Of a stretch of 64,000 nt of DNA, positions 19,261 to 27,477 are shown in pieces. How positions within the stretch are numbered: the stretch's first letter is position 1; every line of letters begins with the position of its first letter. The DNA lies in assembly GCF_004564355.1 (NCBI RefSeq), contig NZ_CP038266.1, positions 3,348,001 through 3,412,000 on the forward strand, in the 5' to 3' direction. A program made the position numbers and the translations under genes. Source of the stretch: Microbacterium wangchenii (GTDB taxonomy: Bacteria > Actinomycetota > Actinomycetes > Actinomycetales > Microbacteriaceae). The notes under the pieces were generated by a model, which saw nothing but the letters and a program-made list of their open reading frames with translations, did no database searches and was not told the origin of the DNA.

Positions 19261-20352
19261 ATGGGATACACCGGAGCCCCGCTCAGCGGCGACTCATCCA
19301 TCGCCACGTGGCTCGACGACCCGGTGGGCGGCGCGATCCTGCGCGATCTGCTCGCCCAGGGCGGTCAGACGCCGGAGGTCTTCAAGCCCGTGCGCCGCCT
19401 CGCGATCAAGCGGCTCGTGAAGATGAGCCGCGGAGCGTTCACGCAGGAGATGCTCGACGATCTCATCCGCCGTGCCGCCGCCGGCGACGTCCCGGCCGGC
19501 ACCGACGCTCCGGCGGCCGACGCTCCGGCGGCCCCCGAGGGCGCATCCGCGGCGAACGCTCCGGTCTCGGGTGAGGCCGTCGCGCTGCGCGAGTGGACCG
19601 AACGCATCGACTCCGGCCGCTTCTCCGGCCGCACCGTCATCGTCACCGGCGCAGGATCCGGCATCGGCCGGGCCGCCGCATCCCGGATCGCCCGCGAGGG
19701 CGGTCGGGTCATCGCCGTGGACATGTCGAAGGAGCGCCTCGACGAGGTCGTCGCCGAGCACGCCGGAACCGGCATGGAGGCCGTCGTGGCCGACATCACC
19801 GACGACGAGGCCGTCGCACGCATCGTCGCCGCTGCCGGAGACACCATCGACGGATTGGCGAACATCGCCGGGATCATGGACGACATGACCCCCGTCGCCG
19901 AGATGAGCGACGCGGTGTGGCAGCGGGTGTTCCGCGTGAACGTCGACGGCACGATGAAGCTCATGCGCGCGGTCATCCCGATCATGCTCGCCCAGGGCGG
20001 CGGGTCGATCGTGAACACCGCCTCCGAGGCGGCGCTGCGCGGTTCCGCCGCCGGTGCGGCGTACACGGCGTCCAAGCACGCCGTGGTGGGTCTGACCAAG
20101 AGTTCCGCGTTCATGTACGGACCCTCCGGCGTGCGCGTGAACGCGGTGGCTCCGGGCGCGACGATCACCAACATCCAGGCGACGTTCGCCTCCCCCCTGG
20201 GCGCCGAGCGCGTGCAGACCGCGATGGCCTCGATGCCGGATGCGGCCGAAGCCGAAGCCGTCGCCGCGTCCATCACGTTCCTGCTCAGCGATGACGGCGT
20301 CAACGTCAACGGCGTCGTGCTCGCCAGCGACGGAGGCTGGTCGGCCGCCTGA
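19261..20352 (+). CDS. SDR-family oxidoreductase with extra N-terminal helical domain
   Basis: A 363-residue protein, about 115 residues longer than a classical SDR. Residues ~120-363 are the SDR: TGAGSGIG cofactor loop, NIAG, SIVNTASEA and the catalytic YTASK. Residues 1-~70 are a separate helical module (TWLDDPVGGAILRDLLAQGG, then RRLAIKRLVK). It is joined to the SDR by an Ala/Pro-rich linker with DAPAADAPAAP repeats. From memory, a similar WLxDPVGGxxL module is found at the C-terminus of some actinobacterial GH3 glucosidases; its role is unknown. GGAGGAGAAG precedes the ATG. It is first in a TetR-controlled operon with a carboxylesterase. Confidence 0.88.
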   Translation: MGYTGAPLSGDSSIATWLDDPVGGAILRDLLAQGGQTPEVFKPVRRLAIKRLVKMSRGAFTQEMLDDLIRRAAAGDVPAGTDAPAADAPAAPEGASAANAPVSGEAVALREWTERIDSGRFSGRTVIVTGAGSGIGRAAASRIAREGGRVIAVDMSKERLDEVVAEHAGTGMEAVVADITDDEAVARIVAAAGDTIDGLANIAGIMDDMTPVAEMSDAVWQRVFRVNVDGTMKLMRAVIPIMLAQGGGSIVNTASEAALRGSAAGAAYTASKHAVVGLTKSSAFMYGPSGVRVNAVAPGATITNIQATFASPLGAERVQTAMASMPDAAEAEAVAASITFLLSDDGVNVNGVVLASDGGWSAA

Positions 20353-20371
20353 CAGCGAGGAGAATGCGCAC

Positions 20372-21841
20372 ATGACCACATCCGGCGAACCCGTCGTCCG
20401 CACCCGCAAGGGCGCCCTACGCGGGATCGCCCGCGAAGGTTCCACGGCGTTCCTGGGCATCCCGTACGCCCAGGCGCCCGTGGGCGCGCTCCGCTTCGCC
20501 GCCCCTGTGCCGCCCGAGCCGTGGGAGGGCGTGCGCGACGCCACCACCCACGGCCCCACCCCCCAGCGCGGCGACGCCGGCACCACCCTCATCCCCGAGC
20601 CGAGCGTCCCGGGCGAGGCGACGCTGAACGTCAACGTCTTCACCCCTGCCGCGGACCCCGACGCCGGGCTGCCGGTGCTCGTATACCTGCACGGCGGCGG
20701 GTACGTCTCGGGGTCGCCGGCGAGCCCGTGGTACGACGGCGCCGCGTTCGCGCGCGACGGCGTGGTGACGGTCACCCTCTCCTACCGCCTGGGATTCGAC
20801 GGGTTCGGGGTGATCGAAGACGCCCCCGGGAACCGTGCGGTGCGCGACTGGCTGGCCGCCCTGAGGTGGGTGCAGGATGAGATCCACGCGTTCGGCGGCG
20901 ACCCCGCAAAGGTGACCCTCGCCGGACAGAGCGCCGGCGGCGGCGCCGTCCTCACACTGCTCTCGATGCCCGCCGCGCGCGGACTGTTCCGGGCGGCGCT
21001 GGCCATCTCCCCCGCCCTCACCGACATCGGCTCCGAGCGCGCCGCGGCGATCACGCGGCGCCTGGCCGCCGCCGCCGGTGTTCCCGCCACCCGCGAGGGA
21101 TTCGCCACCGTTCCCGAGGAACGGCTGTTCGCTCTGCAGGAGAAGGCCGGGCAGCCTGAGACGGGCGGCCGGCTCGGCATCCTCACCTCGCTGCTGAACG
21201 AGGGCCTTCCGTGGGGGCCCGTGATCGACGGCGACATCATCCCCGAGCCGGTGCTCCAGGCGCTCGCGCGCGGCGAGGGGAGCGACGTCCCCCTCGTTCT
21301 CGGCACGACCGACGACGAGTTCACGATGGCCACCGACCGCGCCCGTGGCGTGCTGGGCTTCCTGCCGGTCGAGATCGTACTGGCCACCCTGGGCCTCCGC
21401 GGTGCCCGGCAGCGCGCCTACCTCCGGGCCAACCGCGCCCAGCGGCGCAAGGGCAACGCGGCCGTGCTGGGCCGATACGCCACCGACCTGGTCTTCCGCG
21501 CCGACATCCCGCGGGTCGCCGCGGCACGCGGCACCTCCCCCACGTGGGTGTACCGGTTCGGATGGGTCTCCCCCGTGATCGGCTGGGCCTGCCATTGCCT
21601 GGACGTGCCCTTCTGGTTCGACTGCCTGGATGCGCCCGGCGTGGCGGCCATCGCGGGCGACGCCCCGCCCCGAGGGCTGGCCGATGCCCTGCACTCGAGC
21701 GCCGTGGCGTTCGTGCGGGACGGCGCGCCGGGCTGGGAGGCGTGGTCACAGCGCCCCGGCACGACGCGCGTGTTCGGCGGCCCGCCGTCCGAACCCGACG
21801 TCCTCCACGACGGGTACGCCTCCGTCATGGCCCTGCACTGA
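20372..21841 (+). CDS. Type B carboxylesterase
   Basis: A 489-residue carboxylesterase/lipase. FLGIPYAQAPVGALRF is at the N-terminus and the oxyanion hole is in YLHGGGYVSG near residue 110. The nucleophile elbow is GQSAGGGA near 190 and the acid lies in LGTTDDEF near 310. The His is in WACHCLDVPFWF, near residue 410. No signal peptide is seen, so it should be cytosolic. GCGAGGAGA serves as ribosome site, 19 bp after the SDR stop, so they form one operon. With the SDR and the co-regulated amidohydrolase it probably opens an ester or carbamate for breakdown; the compound is not identified. Confidence 0.92.
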   Translation: MTTSGEPVVRTRKGALRGIAREGSTAFLGIPYAQAPVGALRFAAPVPPEPWEGVRDATTHGPTPQRGDAGTTLIPEPSVPGEATLNVNVFTPAADPDAGLPVLVYLHGGGYVSGSPASPWYDGAAFARDGVVTVTLSYRLGFDGFGVIEDAPGNRAVRDWLAALRWVQDEIHAFGGDPAKVTLAGQSAGGGAVLTLLSMPAARGLFRAALAISPALTDIGSERAAAITRRLAAAAGVPATREGFATVPEERLFALQEKAGQPETGGRLGILTSLLNEGLPWGPVIDGDIIPEPVLQALARGEGSDVPLVLGTTDDEFTMATDRARGVLGFLPVEIVLATLGLRGARQRAYLRANRAQRRKGNAAVLGRYATDLVFRADIPRVAAARGTSPTWVYRFGWVSPVIGWACHCLDVPFWFDCLDAPGVAAIAGDAPPRGLADALHSSAVAFVRDGAPGWEAWSQRPGTTRVFGGPPSEPDVLHDGYASVMALH

Positions 21842-21843
21842 CC

Positions 21844-21877
21844 GCCCAGGGCTCTGACGCGCCCAGGGTCCTGACGC
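21844..21877. repeat. 17-bp tandem duplication
   Basis: GCCCAGGGCTCTGACGC and GCCCAGGGTCCTGACGC lie head to tail directly after the carboxylesterase stop; they differ at two bases. They lie in the 98-bp gap before the DUF1345 gene and could be part of its promoter region. Confidence 0.75.
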
Positions 21878-21939
21878 GCTGAGGGCGCCGCGCGCTACGG
21901 TTGCGGCGACGACCGGGATCCGGTGGCAGGGGGTGCGTG

Positions 21940-22596
21940 ATGCCGCAGGGCGCAGGCAGGTTCCACACCGGGTGGCATTCGGGGACCCGCGTGGGCGTGA
22001 CCTTCCTCCTCTTGGTCGTCGTCACCGCCGCGACCGGACTGGGCGGATCGTGGCTGGTCGCCCCGGCGCTCGGCTGGACCGTCGCGTCGGCCACCTACTG
22101 CCTGTGGGTGGCGATCGCCGTGCTGCCGATGGACGCCGCCGCGACGGCCGAGCACGCCACGAGGGAAGACCCCACGCGCGCCGTCGCCCACACGCTCCTG
22201 ATCCTCGCGAGCATCGCGAGCTTCGGGGCCATCGGTCTCCTCGTGCTCGAGTCGGGACGGGTGCGGGGGGCCGGGGCTGTGGCGCTGGGTGCGGCGGCCC
22301 TGGTCACCGTCGCCGCGTCGTGGTTCCTCATCCAGATCCTGTTCACCCTGCGGTACGCGGAGACCTACTATGCCGCCGGGGGCACCGGCATCGACTTCAA
22401 TCAGACAGACCCGCCCCGCTACCACGACTTCTCGTATCTCGCCTTCACGCTGGGGATGACCTACCAGGTGTCCGATACGGCGCTGACGAGCACGCCGATG
22501 CGCCGCCAGGCCCTGCGGCACGCGCTGCTGTCGTTCGTCTGGGGTGTCGTCGTGCTCGCGACGAGCCTCAACCTCATCGTCAACCTGGCCTCATGA
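21940..22596 (+). CDS. DUF1345 membrane protein
   Basis: A 218-residue integral membrane protein with about five hydrophobic helices. The family's conserved block lies near residues 130-185: SWFLIQILFTLRYAETYY, then GIDFNQTDPPRYHDFSYLAF and GMTYQVSDT. The function of DUF1345 proteins is not established. ATG at 21940 follows GGCAGGGGG at good spacing; an upstream GTG in frame is one codon earlier. It has no obvious operon partner. Confidence 0.88.
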   Translation: MPQGAGRFHTGWHSGTRVGVTFLLLVVVTAATGLGGSWLVAPALGWTVASATYCLWVAIAVLPMDAAATAEHATREDPTRAVAHTLLILASIASFGAIGLLVLESGRVRGAGAVALGAAALVTVAASWFLIQILFTLRYAETYYAAGGTGIDFNQTDPPRYHDFSYLAFTLGMTYQVSDTALTSTPMRRQALRHALLSFVWGVVVLATSLNLIVNLAS

Positions 22597-22680
22597 GCGC
22601 GACCGCGTCGTGCTGCAGCCCGAGGGGCCGGCACGTCAAGGCCCCCCGCGATGACGGCGGTCATGGAGAGGATCGGAGTG

Positions 22681-22700
22681 CTCGCGGAATCCCCCGCGAG
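22681..22700. promoter_or_regulatory. Inverted repeat before second SDR gene
   Basis: CTCGCGG-AATCCC-CCGCGAG is a perfect 7-bp inverted repeat 26 bp before the SDR ATG. It could be an operator or a leader hairpin. The rest of 22597-22725 shows nothing clear. Confidence 0.4.
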
Positions 22701-22725
22701 TGATCCCAGAGAGAGGAGCCCTCGC

Positions 22726-23490
22726 ATGATGGACGGATTCGACGGGAAGGTCGCCCTGGTCACGGGCGCGGCATCCGGAATCGGCCGGGCCGTGGCGCTC
22801 GAACTCGCCGGCAACGGCGCGAAGGTGGTCGCCGTCGACCTCAAGGACGGCCCCACCCAGAGCATCGTCGACGAGATCGCCGCCGCCGGGGGCTCGGCCA
22901 TCGCCGCGCCGGCCGACGTCGCGGACGCCCGCCAGGTCAAGGCCGGCGTGGACGCGGCGGTCGAGGCCTTCGGCGGGCTGCACCTGGCATTCAACAACGC
23001 CGGCATCGGCGGGCCGCAGGGCCTGCTCGGCGACTACGACGACAGCGACGACTTCGCCGCCTACCAGCGCCTCATCGACATCAACCTCAACTCCGTGTAC
23101 TACGGCATGCGGTACGAGATCCCCGCCATCATCGCCGCCGGCGGCGGGGCGATCGTGAACACGTCGTCCATCCTCGGCATCGTGGGCGAGCCGACCGCCG
23201 CGCCCTACAGCGCCGCCAAGCACGGGGTCGCAGGCATGACGAAGTCAGCGGGCGCCGCCTACGCCGCGCAGGGCGTGCGGATCAACTCGGTGCACCCGGG
23301 CTACATCGACACCCCGCTGCTGGAGGCGCTCCCGAAGGAGGCGTACGAGGCGCTCGTGCAGAAGCATCCGATCGGTCGCCTGGGCACCGCCGAGGAGGTG
23401 GCGCACCTCGTCGTCTTCCTGCTCAGCGACCGGGCCTCCTTCATCAACGGCTCGCAGTACCTGATCGACGGCGGCTACACCGCCGTGTGA
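22726..23490 (+). CDS. SDR-family oxidoreductase
   Basis: A 254-residue classical short-chain dehydrogenase. The cofactor loop is TGAASGIGRA near residue 13, with an acidic residue after the second strand (VAVDLKDG) favouring NAD. It also has NNAGIGG, NTSSILG and the catalytic YSAAK, and ends in YLIDGGYTAV. GAGAGGAG precedes the ATG. It resembles cyclopentanol, 2,5-diketo or 3-alpha-hydroxysteroid-type dehydrogenases at this level of detail, and no closer call is possible. It stands alone, preceded by a 7-bp inverted repeat. Confidence 0.92.
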   Translation: MMDGFDGKVALVTGAASGIGRAVALELAGNGAKVVAVDLKDGPTQSIVDEIAAAGGSAIAAPADVADARQVKAGVDAAVEAFGGLHLAFNNAGIGGPQGLLGDYDDSDDFAAYQRLIDINLNSVYYGMRYEIPAIIAAGGGAIVNTSSILGIVGEPTAAPYSAAKHGVAGMTKSAGAAYAAQGVRINSVHPGYIDTPLLEALPKEAYEALVQKHPIGRLGTAEEVAHLVVFLLSDRASFINGSQYLIDGGYTAV

Positions 23491-23530
23491 CCTGTAGCGC
23501 CGCGTCGGAGGGCGGCGCTATGGTCCCGGC

Positions 23531-24502
23531 ATGACCGAGGACGAGATCGCCGCCTGGCTGAGGGACAGTGACCCGACCCTGCGCTGGCAGGTGGAGCGCG
23601 ACCTCGATTCCGCGCCGGAATCGGTGTGGCACGAGACCCGGTCCCGCGTCGCGACCGAGGGCCATGGCGCCGCCCTCCTGGCACGGCAGGACGAAGACGG
23701 GCAATGGGCGGGGGGCGCGTACTTCCCCGCCCACGTGTCACCGGACGAGCCGGGGCAGCCATGGACGGCCACGACCTGGTCGCTCAACGCCCTGCGGGAG
23801 TGGGGCGTCCCGCCGGACGCGCTGCGCCCGGACACCGCTGGTCTGCTCGATCGCAACGCGCGATGGGAGTACGACGACCTTCCCTACTGGGGCGGCGAGG
23901 TCGACGCGTGCATCAACGGGTACACCCTCGCCAACGGCGGATGGCTGGGAGCCGACGTCAGCCCGATCGCGGCGTGGCTCGTCGGACACCGCCTGGCCGA
24001 CGGCGGCTGGAACTGCGAGTGGGTCGAGGGGGCCACCCGGTCCTCCTTCCACTCCACGCTCAACGCGCTGGTGGGGATCCTCGATTTCGAGGAGCGCACC
24101 GGGGGGACCCCGGAGCTGACGGCGGCACGCCAGGGCGCACAGGAGTATCTCCTCGAGCGGGGGCTCCTGCGGCGGCGCTCCACGGGCGAGACCCACGCGC
24201 CGTGGGCCACGCACTTCGCGTATCCGTACCGCTGGTTCTACAGCGTCCTGCGCGCTGCCGACTACTTCCGCGCAGCGTCGCTGCACGACGGCGTCCGGCC
24301 CGACGAGCGCATGGCCGAGGCGATCGCCCTCATCCGCGACGCCCGCGATGCCGACGGCACGTGGCACCAGCAGCTGCGTCATGAAGGGCGCACATGGTTC
24401 GAAGTCGACGTCCCGCCCGGCCAACCGTCTCGGTGGCTCACCTTCCACGCCCTGCGCGTCCTGGAGTGGTGGGATGCCGCGCACCGGCCCGCGCGGGTGT
24501 GA
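23531..24502 (+). CDS. Squalene-cyclase/prenyltransferase-like alpha-toroid protein
   Basis: A 323-residue protein that looks like one alpha/alpha-toroid barrel of the terpene cyclase/prenyltransferase superfamily. It repeats the QDEDGQWAGG, LADGGWNCEW and DADGTWHQQL type of motif (QW-like repeats) between helices. It lacks a DXDD or DXDDTA cyclase motif and is half the length of squalene-hopene cyclase, so it is probably not a cyclase. Such stand-alone proteins are common in actinobacteria and have no known role. It lies between an SDR and an epimerase on the same strand with short gaps. Confidence 0.75.
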   Translation: MTEDEIAAWLRDSDPTLRWQVERDLDSAPESVWHETRSRVATEGHGAALLARQDEDGQWAGGAYFPAHVSPDEPGQPWTATTWSLNALREWGVPPDALRPDTAGLLDRNARWEYDDLPYWGGEVDACINGYTLANGGWLGADVSPIAAWLVGHRLADGGWNCEWVEGATRSSFHSTLNALVGILDFEERTGGTPELTAARQGAQEYLLERGLLRRRSTGETHAPWATHFAYPYRWFYSVLRAADYFRAASLHDGVRPDERMAEAIALIRDARDADGTWHQQLRHEGRTWFEVDVPPGQPSRWLTFHALRVLEWWDAAHRPARV

Positions 24503-24521
24503 TGACGTGCGACGCTGAGAC

Positions 24522-25364
24522 ATGCGCATCGCACTGACCGGCTCATCCGGCAAGCTCGGCACCGTCGTCGAGCGGGAACTCCGCGCCGCCGGGCACGACG
24601 TCGTCGCCCTCGACGCCGTCGGGCCGCGCCGACCGGGATTCGTCCAGCTCGACCTGGCCGACTACGGCCAGGTGATCGACGCGCTCGGCGGAGCCGGCGA
24701 CGACCGCGCTCCCGTCGATGCCGTCGTGCACCTCGCCGCGATCCCCGCCCCCGGCCTGCGCCCGGATGTGGCGACGTTCCACAACAACATGACGGCGACC
24801 TTCAACGTCTTCTGGGCGGCGGTGCGCACCGGCGTGCGGCGCATCGTGTACGCCTCCAGCGAGACGGTGCTCGGCCTTCCCTTCGACGTCCCTCCGCCCT
24901 ACATCCCGGTGGACGAGGAGTATCCCGCGCGTCCGGAGTCGGTGTACTCCCTCGTCAAGCACCTCGAGGAGCAGCTCGCGATCGAGCTCGTGCGGTGGCA
25001 TCCCGACCTCTCGATCACCGCCCTGCGCTTCTCGAACGTCATGGTCCCCGCCGACTACGCCGAGTTCCCCTCCTTCGACGCCGACCCGCAGACGCGCAAG
25101 TGGAACCTGTGGGGCTACATCGACGCGCGCGACGGCGCCCACGCGATCGAGCGTGCGCTGGAGGTGGCCCCGGCCGGATTCGACCGGTTCATCATCGCCG
25201 CCGCCGACACCGTCATGAGCCGGCCGAACGCCGAGCTGGTCGCGGAGGTCTTCCCCGACGTGCCGGTGCACGGCGACCTCGGCGAGCACGACACGCTGCT
25301 GTCGATCGACAAGGCCCGGCGCCTCCTCGGCTACGCGCCTCGCCACTCGTGGCGCGACGCCTGA
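24522..25364 (+). CDS. NAD-dependent epimerase/dehydratase (extended SDR)
   Basis: A 280-residue extended SDR. TGSSGKLGTVVERELRAAGH is the NAD loop; VHLAAIPAPG follows near residue 70, YASSETVLG near 110, and the catalytic YSLVK near 145. The compact C-terminal substrate domain and the ASSETVLG motif recall uronate dehydrogenase and related sugar oxidoreductases. It begins 19 bp after the toroid protein gene and ends four bases from the convergent LLM oxidoreductase gene. The substrate is not indicated. Confidence 0.88.
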   Translation: MRIALTGSSGKLGTVVERELRAAGHDVVALDAVGPRRPGFVQLDLADYGQVIDALGGAGDDRAPVDAVVHLAAIPAPGLRPDVATFHNNMTATFNVFWAAVRTGVRRIVYASSETVLGLPFDVPPPYIPVDEEYPARPESVYSLVKHLEEQLAIELVRWHPDLSITALRFSNVMVPADYAEFPSFDADPQTRKWNLWGYIDARDGAHAIERALEVAPAGFDRFIIAAADTVMSRPNAELVAEVFPDVPVHGDLGEHDTLLSIDKARRLLGYAPRHSWRDA

Positions 25365-25368
25365 CCCC

Positions 25369-26355
25369 TCACGCCAGCTGGGGGATGACCTCGCGCTCGA
25401 ACAGTTCGACGCCCGAGCGGTCGTAGGCCGCTTCCGGGAAGTAGTGGATGGCGTAGCCCAGCCCTCGGGCGGCACGATCGGCGAGGCGTCCGGCCACCTG
25501 GTCCGGCGTTCCGACGGCCGCCGATCCGCGATAGTCGCGCTCGATCACGGCGGCGCGCTCGGCACCGACGAACGGCGTGAGGCGCGCGATGACCGCGGCG
25601 AGGCGGTCCTCCACCTCCGCCTCGGTCGCCGCGACGATCGTGTTGAAGTTCGAAGACCGCGTGATCGTGTGGAAGTCGCGCCCGAGCGCGTCGCAGTGCC
25701 CGCGCAGCACCTGCGACTTGTGATCGAACTCCTCCGGCGACCCGCCGAAGTTGGTGTACGACGCATACTGCGCCGCGATCTTCAGCGTGACCTTCTCCCC
25801 GCCGCCGGCGATCCAGAGCGGGATGCCCCGCTCCTGCAGCGGCAGTGGCTGAACGATGGCTCCGTCCACCGCGTAGTACTTCCCCTCGAGCGTGGCCGAC
25901 CCCGTCGTCCACGCCTGGTGCATGATCTCCACGCCCTCGCGCAGCCGCCCGAGCCGCTCGGCGATCGGCGGGAACCCGTATCCGTACGCGCGCCACTCGT
26001 GCTCGTACCATCCGCCGCCGATGCCCATCTCGGTGCGCCCGCCCGAGACGATGTCGACCGTCGCGGCGACCTTGGCCAGGTAGGCGGGGTTGCGGTAGCT
26101 CATGCACGTGCACATCTGCCCGAGGCGGATGCGGTCGGTGGAGGCGGCGAACGCCGACATGAGCGTCCACGCTTCGTGCGTGGCCTCCGCACTGGCGACC
26201 GGCGTGGTGTGGAAGTGGTCGTAGACCCACAGCGACTCCCAGGGCCCCGCGTCGGCGGCCTGCGCGAGCCCGCGCATCGTGCTCCAGTGCTGTGCCGGGT
26301 CGATGCCGACGAGGTCGAAGCGCCAGCCCTGGGGGATGAAGAGTCCGAATCGCAT
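25369..26355 (-). CDS. LLM-class flavin/F420-dependent oxidoreductase
   Basis: A 328-residue luciferase-like monooxygenase-family TIM-barrel protein. Its N-terminus MRFGLFIPQGWRFDL and the segments SLWVYDHFHTTP, GRTEMGIGGGWYEHEWRAYG and LRPLR-like EGVEIM are characteristic of the F420-type LLM branch common in actinobacteria. The cofactor is probably F420 or FMN; the substrate is unknown. It lies downstream of the methyltransferase gene on the same strand, separated by 111 bp that hold a large inverted repeat, so it likely has its own promoter. Confidence 0.9.
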   Translation of the reverse strand: MRFGLFIPQGWRFDLVGIDPAQHWSTMRGLAQAADAGPWESLWVYDHFHTTPVASAEATHEAWTLMSAFAASTDRIRLGQMCTCMSYRNPAYLAKVAATVDIVSGGRTEMGIGGGWYEHEWRAYGYGFPPIAERLGRLREGVEIMHQAWTTGSATLEGKYYAVDGAIVQPLPLQERGIPLWIAGGGEKVTLKIAAQYASYTNFGGSPEEFDHKSQVLRGHCDALGRDFHTITRSSNFNTIVAATEAEVEDRLAAVIARLTPFVGAERAAVIERDYRGSAAVGTPDQVAGRLADRAARGLGYAIHYFPEAAYDRSGVELFEREVIPQLA

Positions 26356-26433
26356 GCCCTCAGCCTAGAGAGCGTCCCGCCCTCCCCGGCGCCACGCGCT
26401 CTCCGCGCCGCGCCGGCATCCGCCCCATCCCAC

Positions 26434-26499
26434 GTCCGCGCCAGTTTCGCGCAACTGCGCCATTTCTTACTGGCGCGATTGCACCGAACTGGCGCGAAC
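26434..26499. repeat. REP-like inverted repeat, copy 1 (overlaps methyltransferase 3' end)
   Basis: Two 29-base arms (26434-26462 and 26471-26499) with an 8-base loop form a long imperfect hairpin; CCAGTT...GCAA...GCGCCA pairs across the loop. The same arm sequence, including the exact end TGGCGCGAACAGGGGA, recurs at 47972-48037. The stop codon of the methyltransferase lies in the loop and one arm encodes its last residues. Confidence 0.8.
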
Positions 26500-27477
26500 A
26501 GGGGAAACCTCGGCGGCGGGGGCGACCGCGGCTGCGGCGGCGGCCCCGGTATCGACGACCTCGGCGTGCGGGATCCGCGCGCGCATGACCGCGATCGCCT
26601 CGGGGTTGTCATCGACGAGCACGGCGTGGCGACCGAGGGCGCTGGCCACCGCGCCGGTCGTGCCGCTGCCGGCGAAGAGGTCGAGCACGGAGTCGCCCGG
26701 GCGGCTGGAGGCCTGCACGATGCGCCGCAGGATGCCCTCGGGCTTCTGCGTCGGATACCCGGTCTTCTCGCGGCCCGACGTCGGCACGATCGTGTGCCAC
26801 CACACGTCGGTGGGCAGTTTGCCGCGCGCGGCCTTCTCGGGTGTGACGAGCCCGGGCGCCATGTACGGCTCGCGGTCCACCGCATCCGAGTCGAACCAGT
26901 ACCGCTGGGGATCCTTCACGTACACCAGGATCGTGTCGTGCTTCGTGGGCCAGCGGCGCCGCGACTTGGCGCCGTAGTCGTAGGCCCACACGATCTCGTT
27001 GAGGAACCGCTCGCGACCGAACAGCGCGTCCAGGAGCACCTTGGCGTAGTGGGCCTCGCGGTAGTCCAGGTGCACGTACAGCGTGCCGTCGGGTGCGAGC
27101 AGGCGCCACGCCTCCCGCAGGCGCGGCTCCAGGAACCCCCAGTAGTCGTCGAACCGGTCGTCGTAGATGCGCAGGTCGCCCCGCAGCTTGTCGTACTCCC
27201 GTCCCCGGAACCCGAACCGCGGACCCATCGGCATGAGCCCGTCCTCGCCCGCCGCCGCACCCGGTCCCGCGGCATCCCCGGGCCCGGCGTCGACACGGTC
27301 GAGGGGGAGCATGGTCTCCACCGCGCGGGCCCGCGAGCGGCCGGTGTTGAACGGCGGATCCAGGTAGACGAGGGTGAAGGCGGCGTCCGGCAGCGACCTC
27401 GCCACCCCGAGGTTGTCGCCGGCGTGGATGCGGACAGACCCGGCGGGCCCCTCGGCCGCGCCGCCGCGGGGGCTCAC
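26467..27477 (-). CDS. Beta-class DNA (adenine-N6/cytosine-N4) methyltransferase
   Basis: A 336-residue type II-like DNA methyltransferase. The catalytic motif IV, LVYLDPPFNTG, is near residue 40 and the AdoMet motif I, LDLFAGSGTTGAVA, near residue 275; this IV-before-I order defines the beta class. The middle carries the target-recognition region (YDYGAKSRRRWPTKHD, YPTQKPEGIL). GTG at 27477 gives a GTGA overlap with the lipoate ligase stop. No restriction endonuclease is adjacent, so it is probably an orphan (regulatory or housekeeping) methylase. Its final dozen residues are encoded by one arm of a repeat shared with 48 kb and may be a recent extension. Confidence 0.88.
   Translation of the reverse strand: MSPRGGAAEGPAGSVRIHAGDNLGVARSLPDAAFTLVYLDPPFNTGRSRARAVETMLPLDRVDAGPGDAAGPGAAAGEDGLMPMGPRFGFRGREYDKLRGDLRIYDDRFDDYWGFLEPRLREAWRLLAPDGTLYVHLDYREAHYAKVLLDALFGRERFLNEIVWAYDYGAKSRRRWPTKHDTILVYVKDPQRYWFDSDAVDREPYMAPGLVTPEKAARGKLPTDVWWHTIVPTSGREKTGYPTQKPEGILRRIVQASSRPGDSVLDLFAGSGTTGAVASALGRHAVLVDDNPEAIAVMRARIPHAEVVDTGAAAAAAVAPAAEVSPVRASSVQSRQ

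Noticed and set aside
26434..26499. The large inverted repeat as a CRISPR or integron site
   Set aside because: Only two dispersed copies exist, with no regular spacers, no cas or integrase genes, and imperfect arms typical of REP-like elements.
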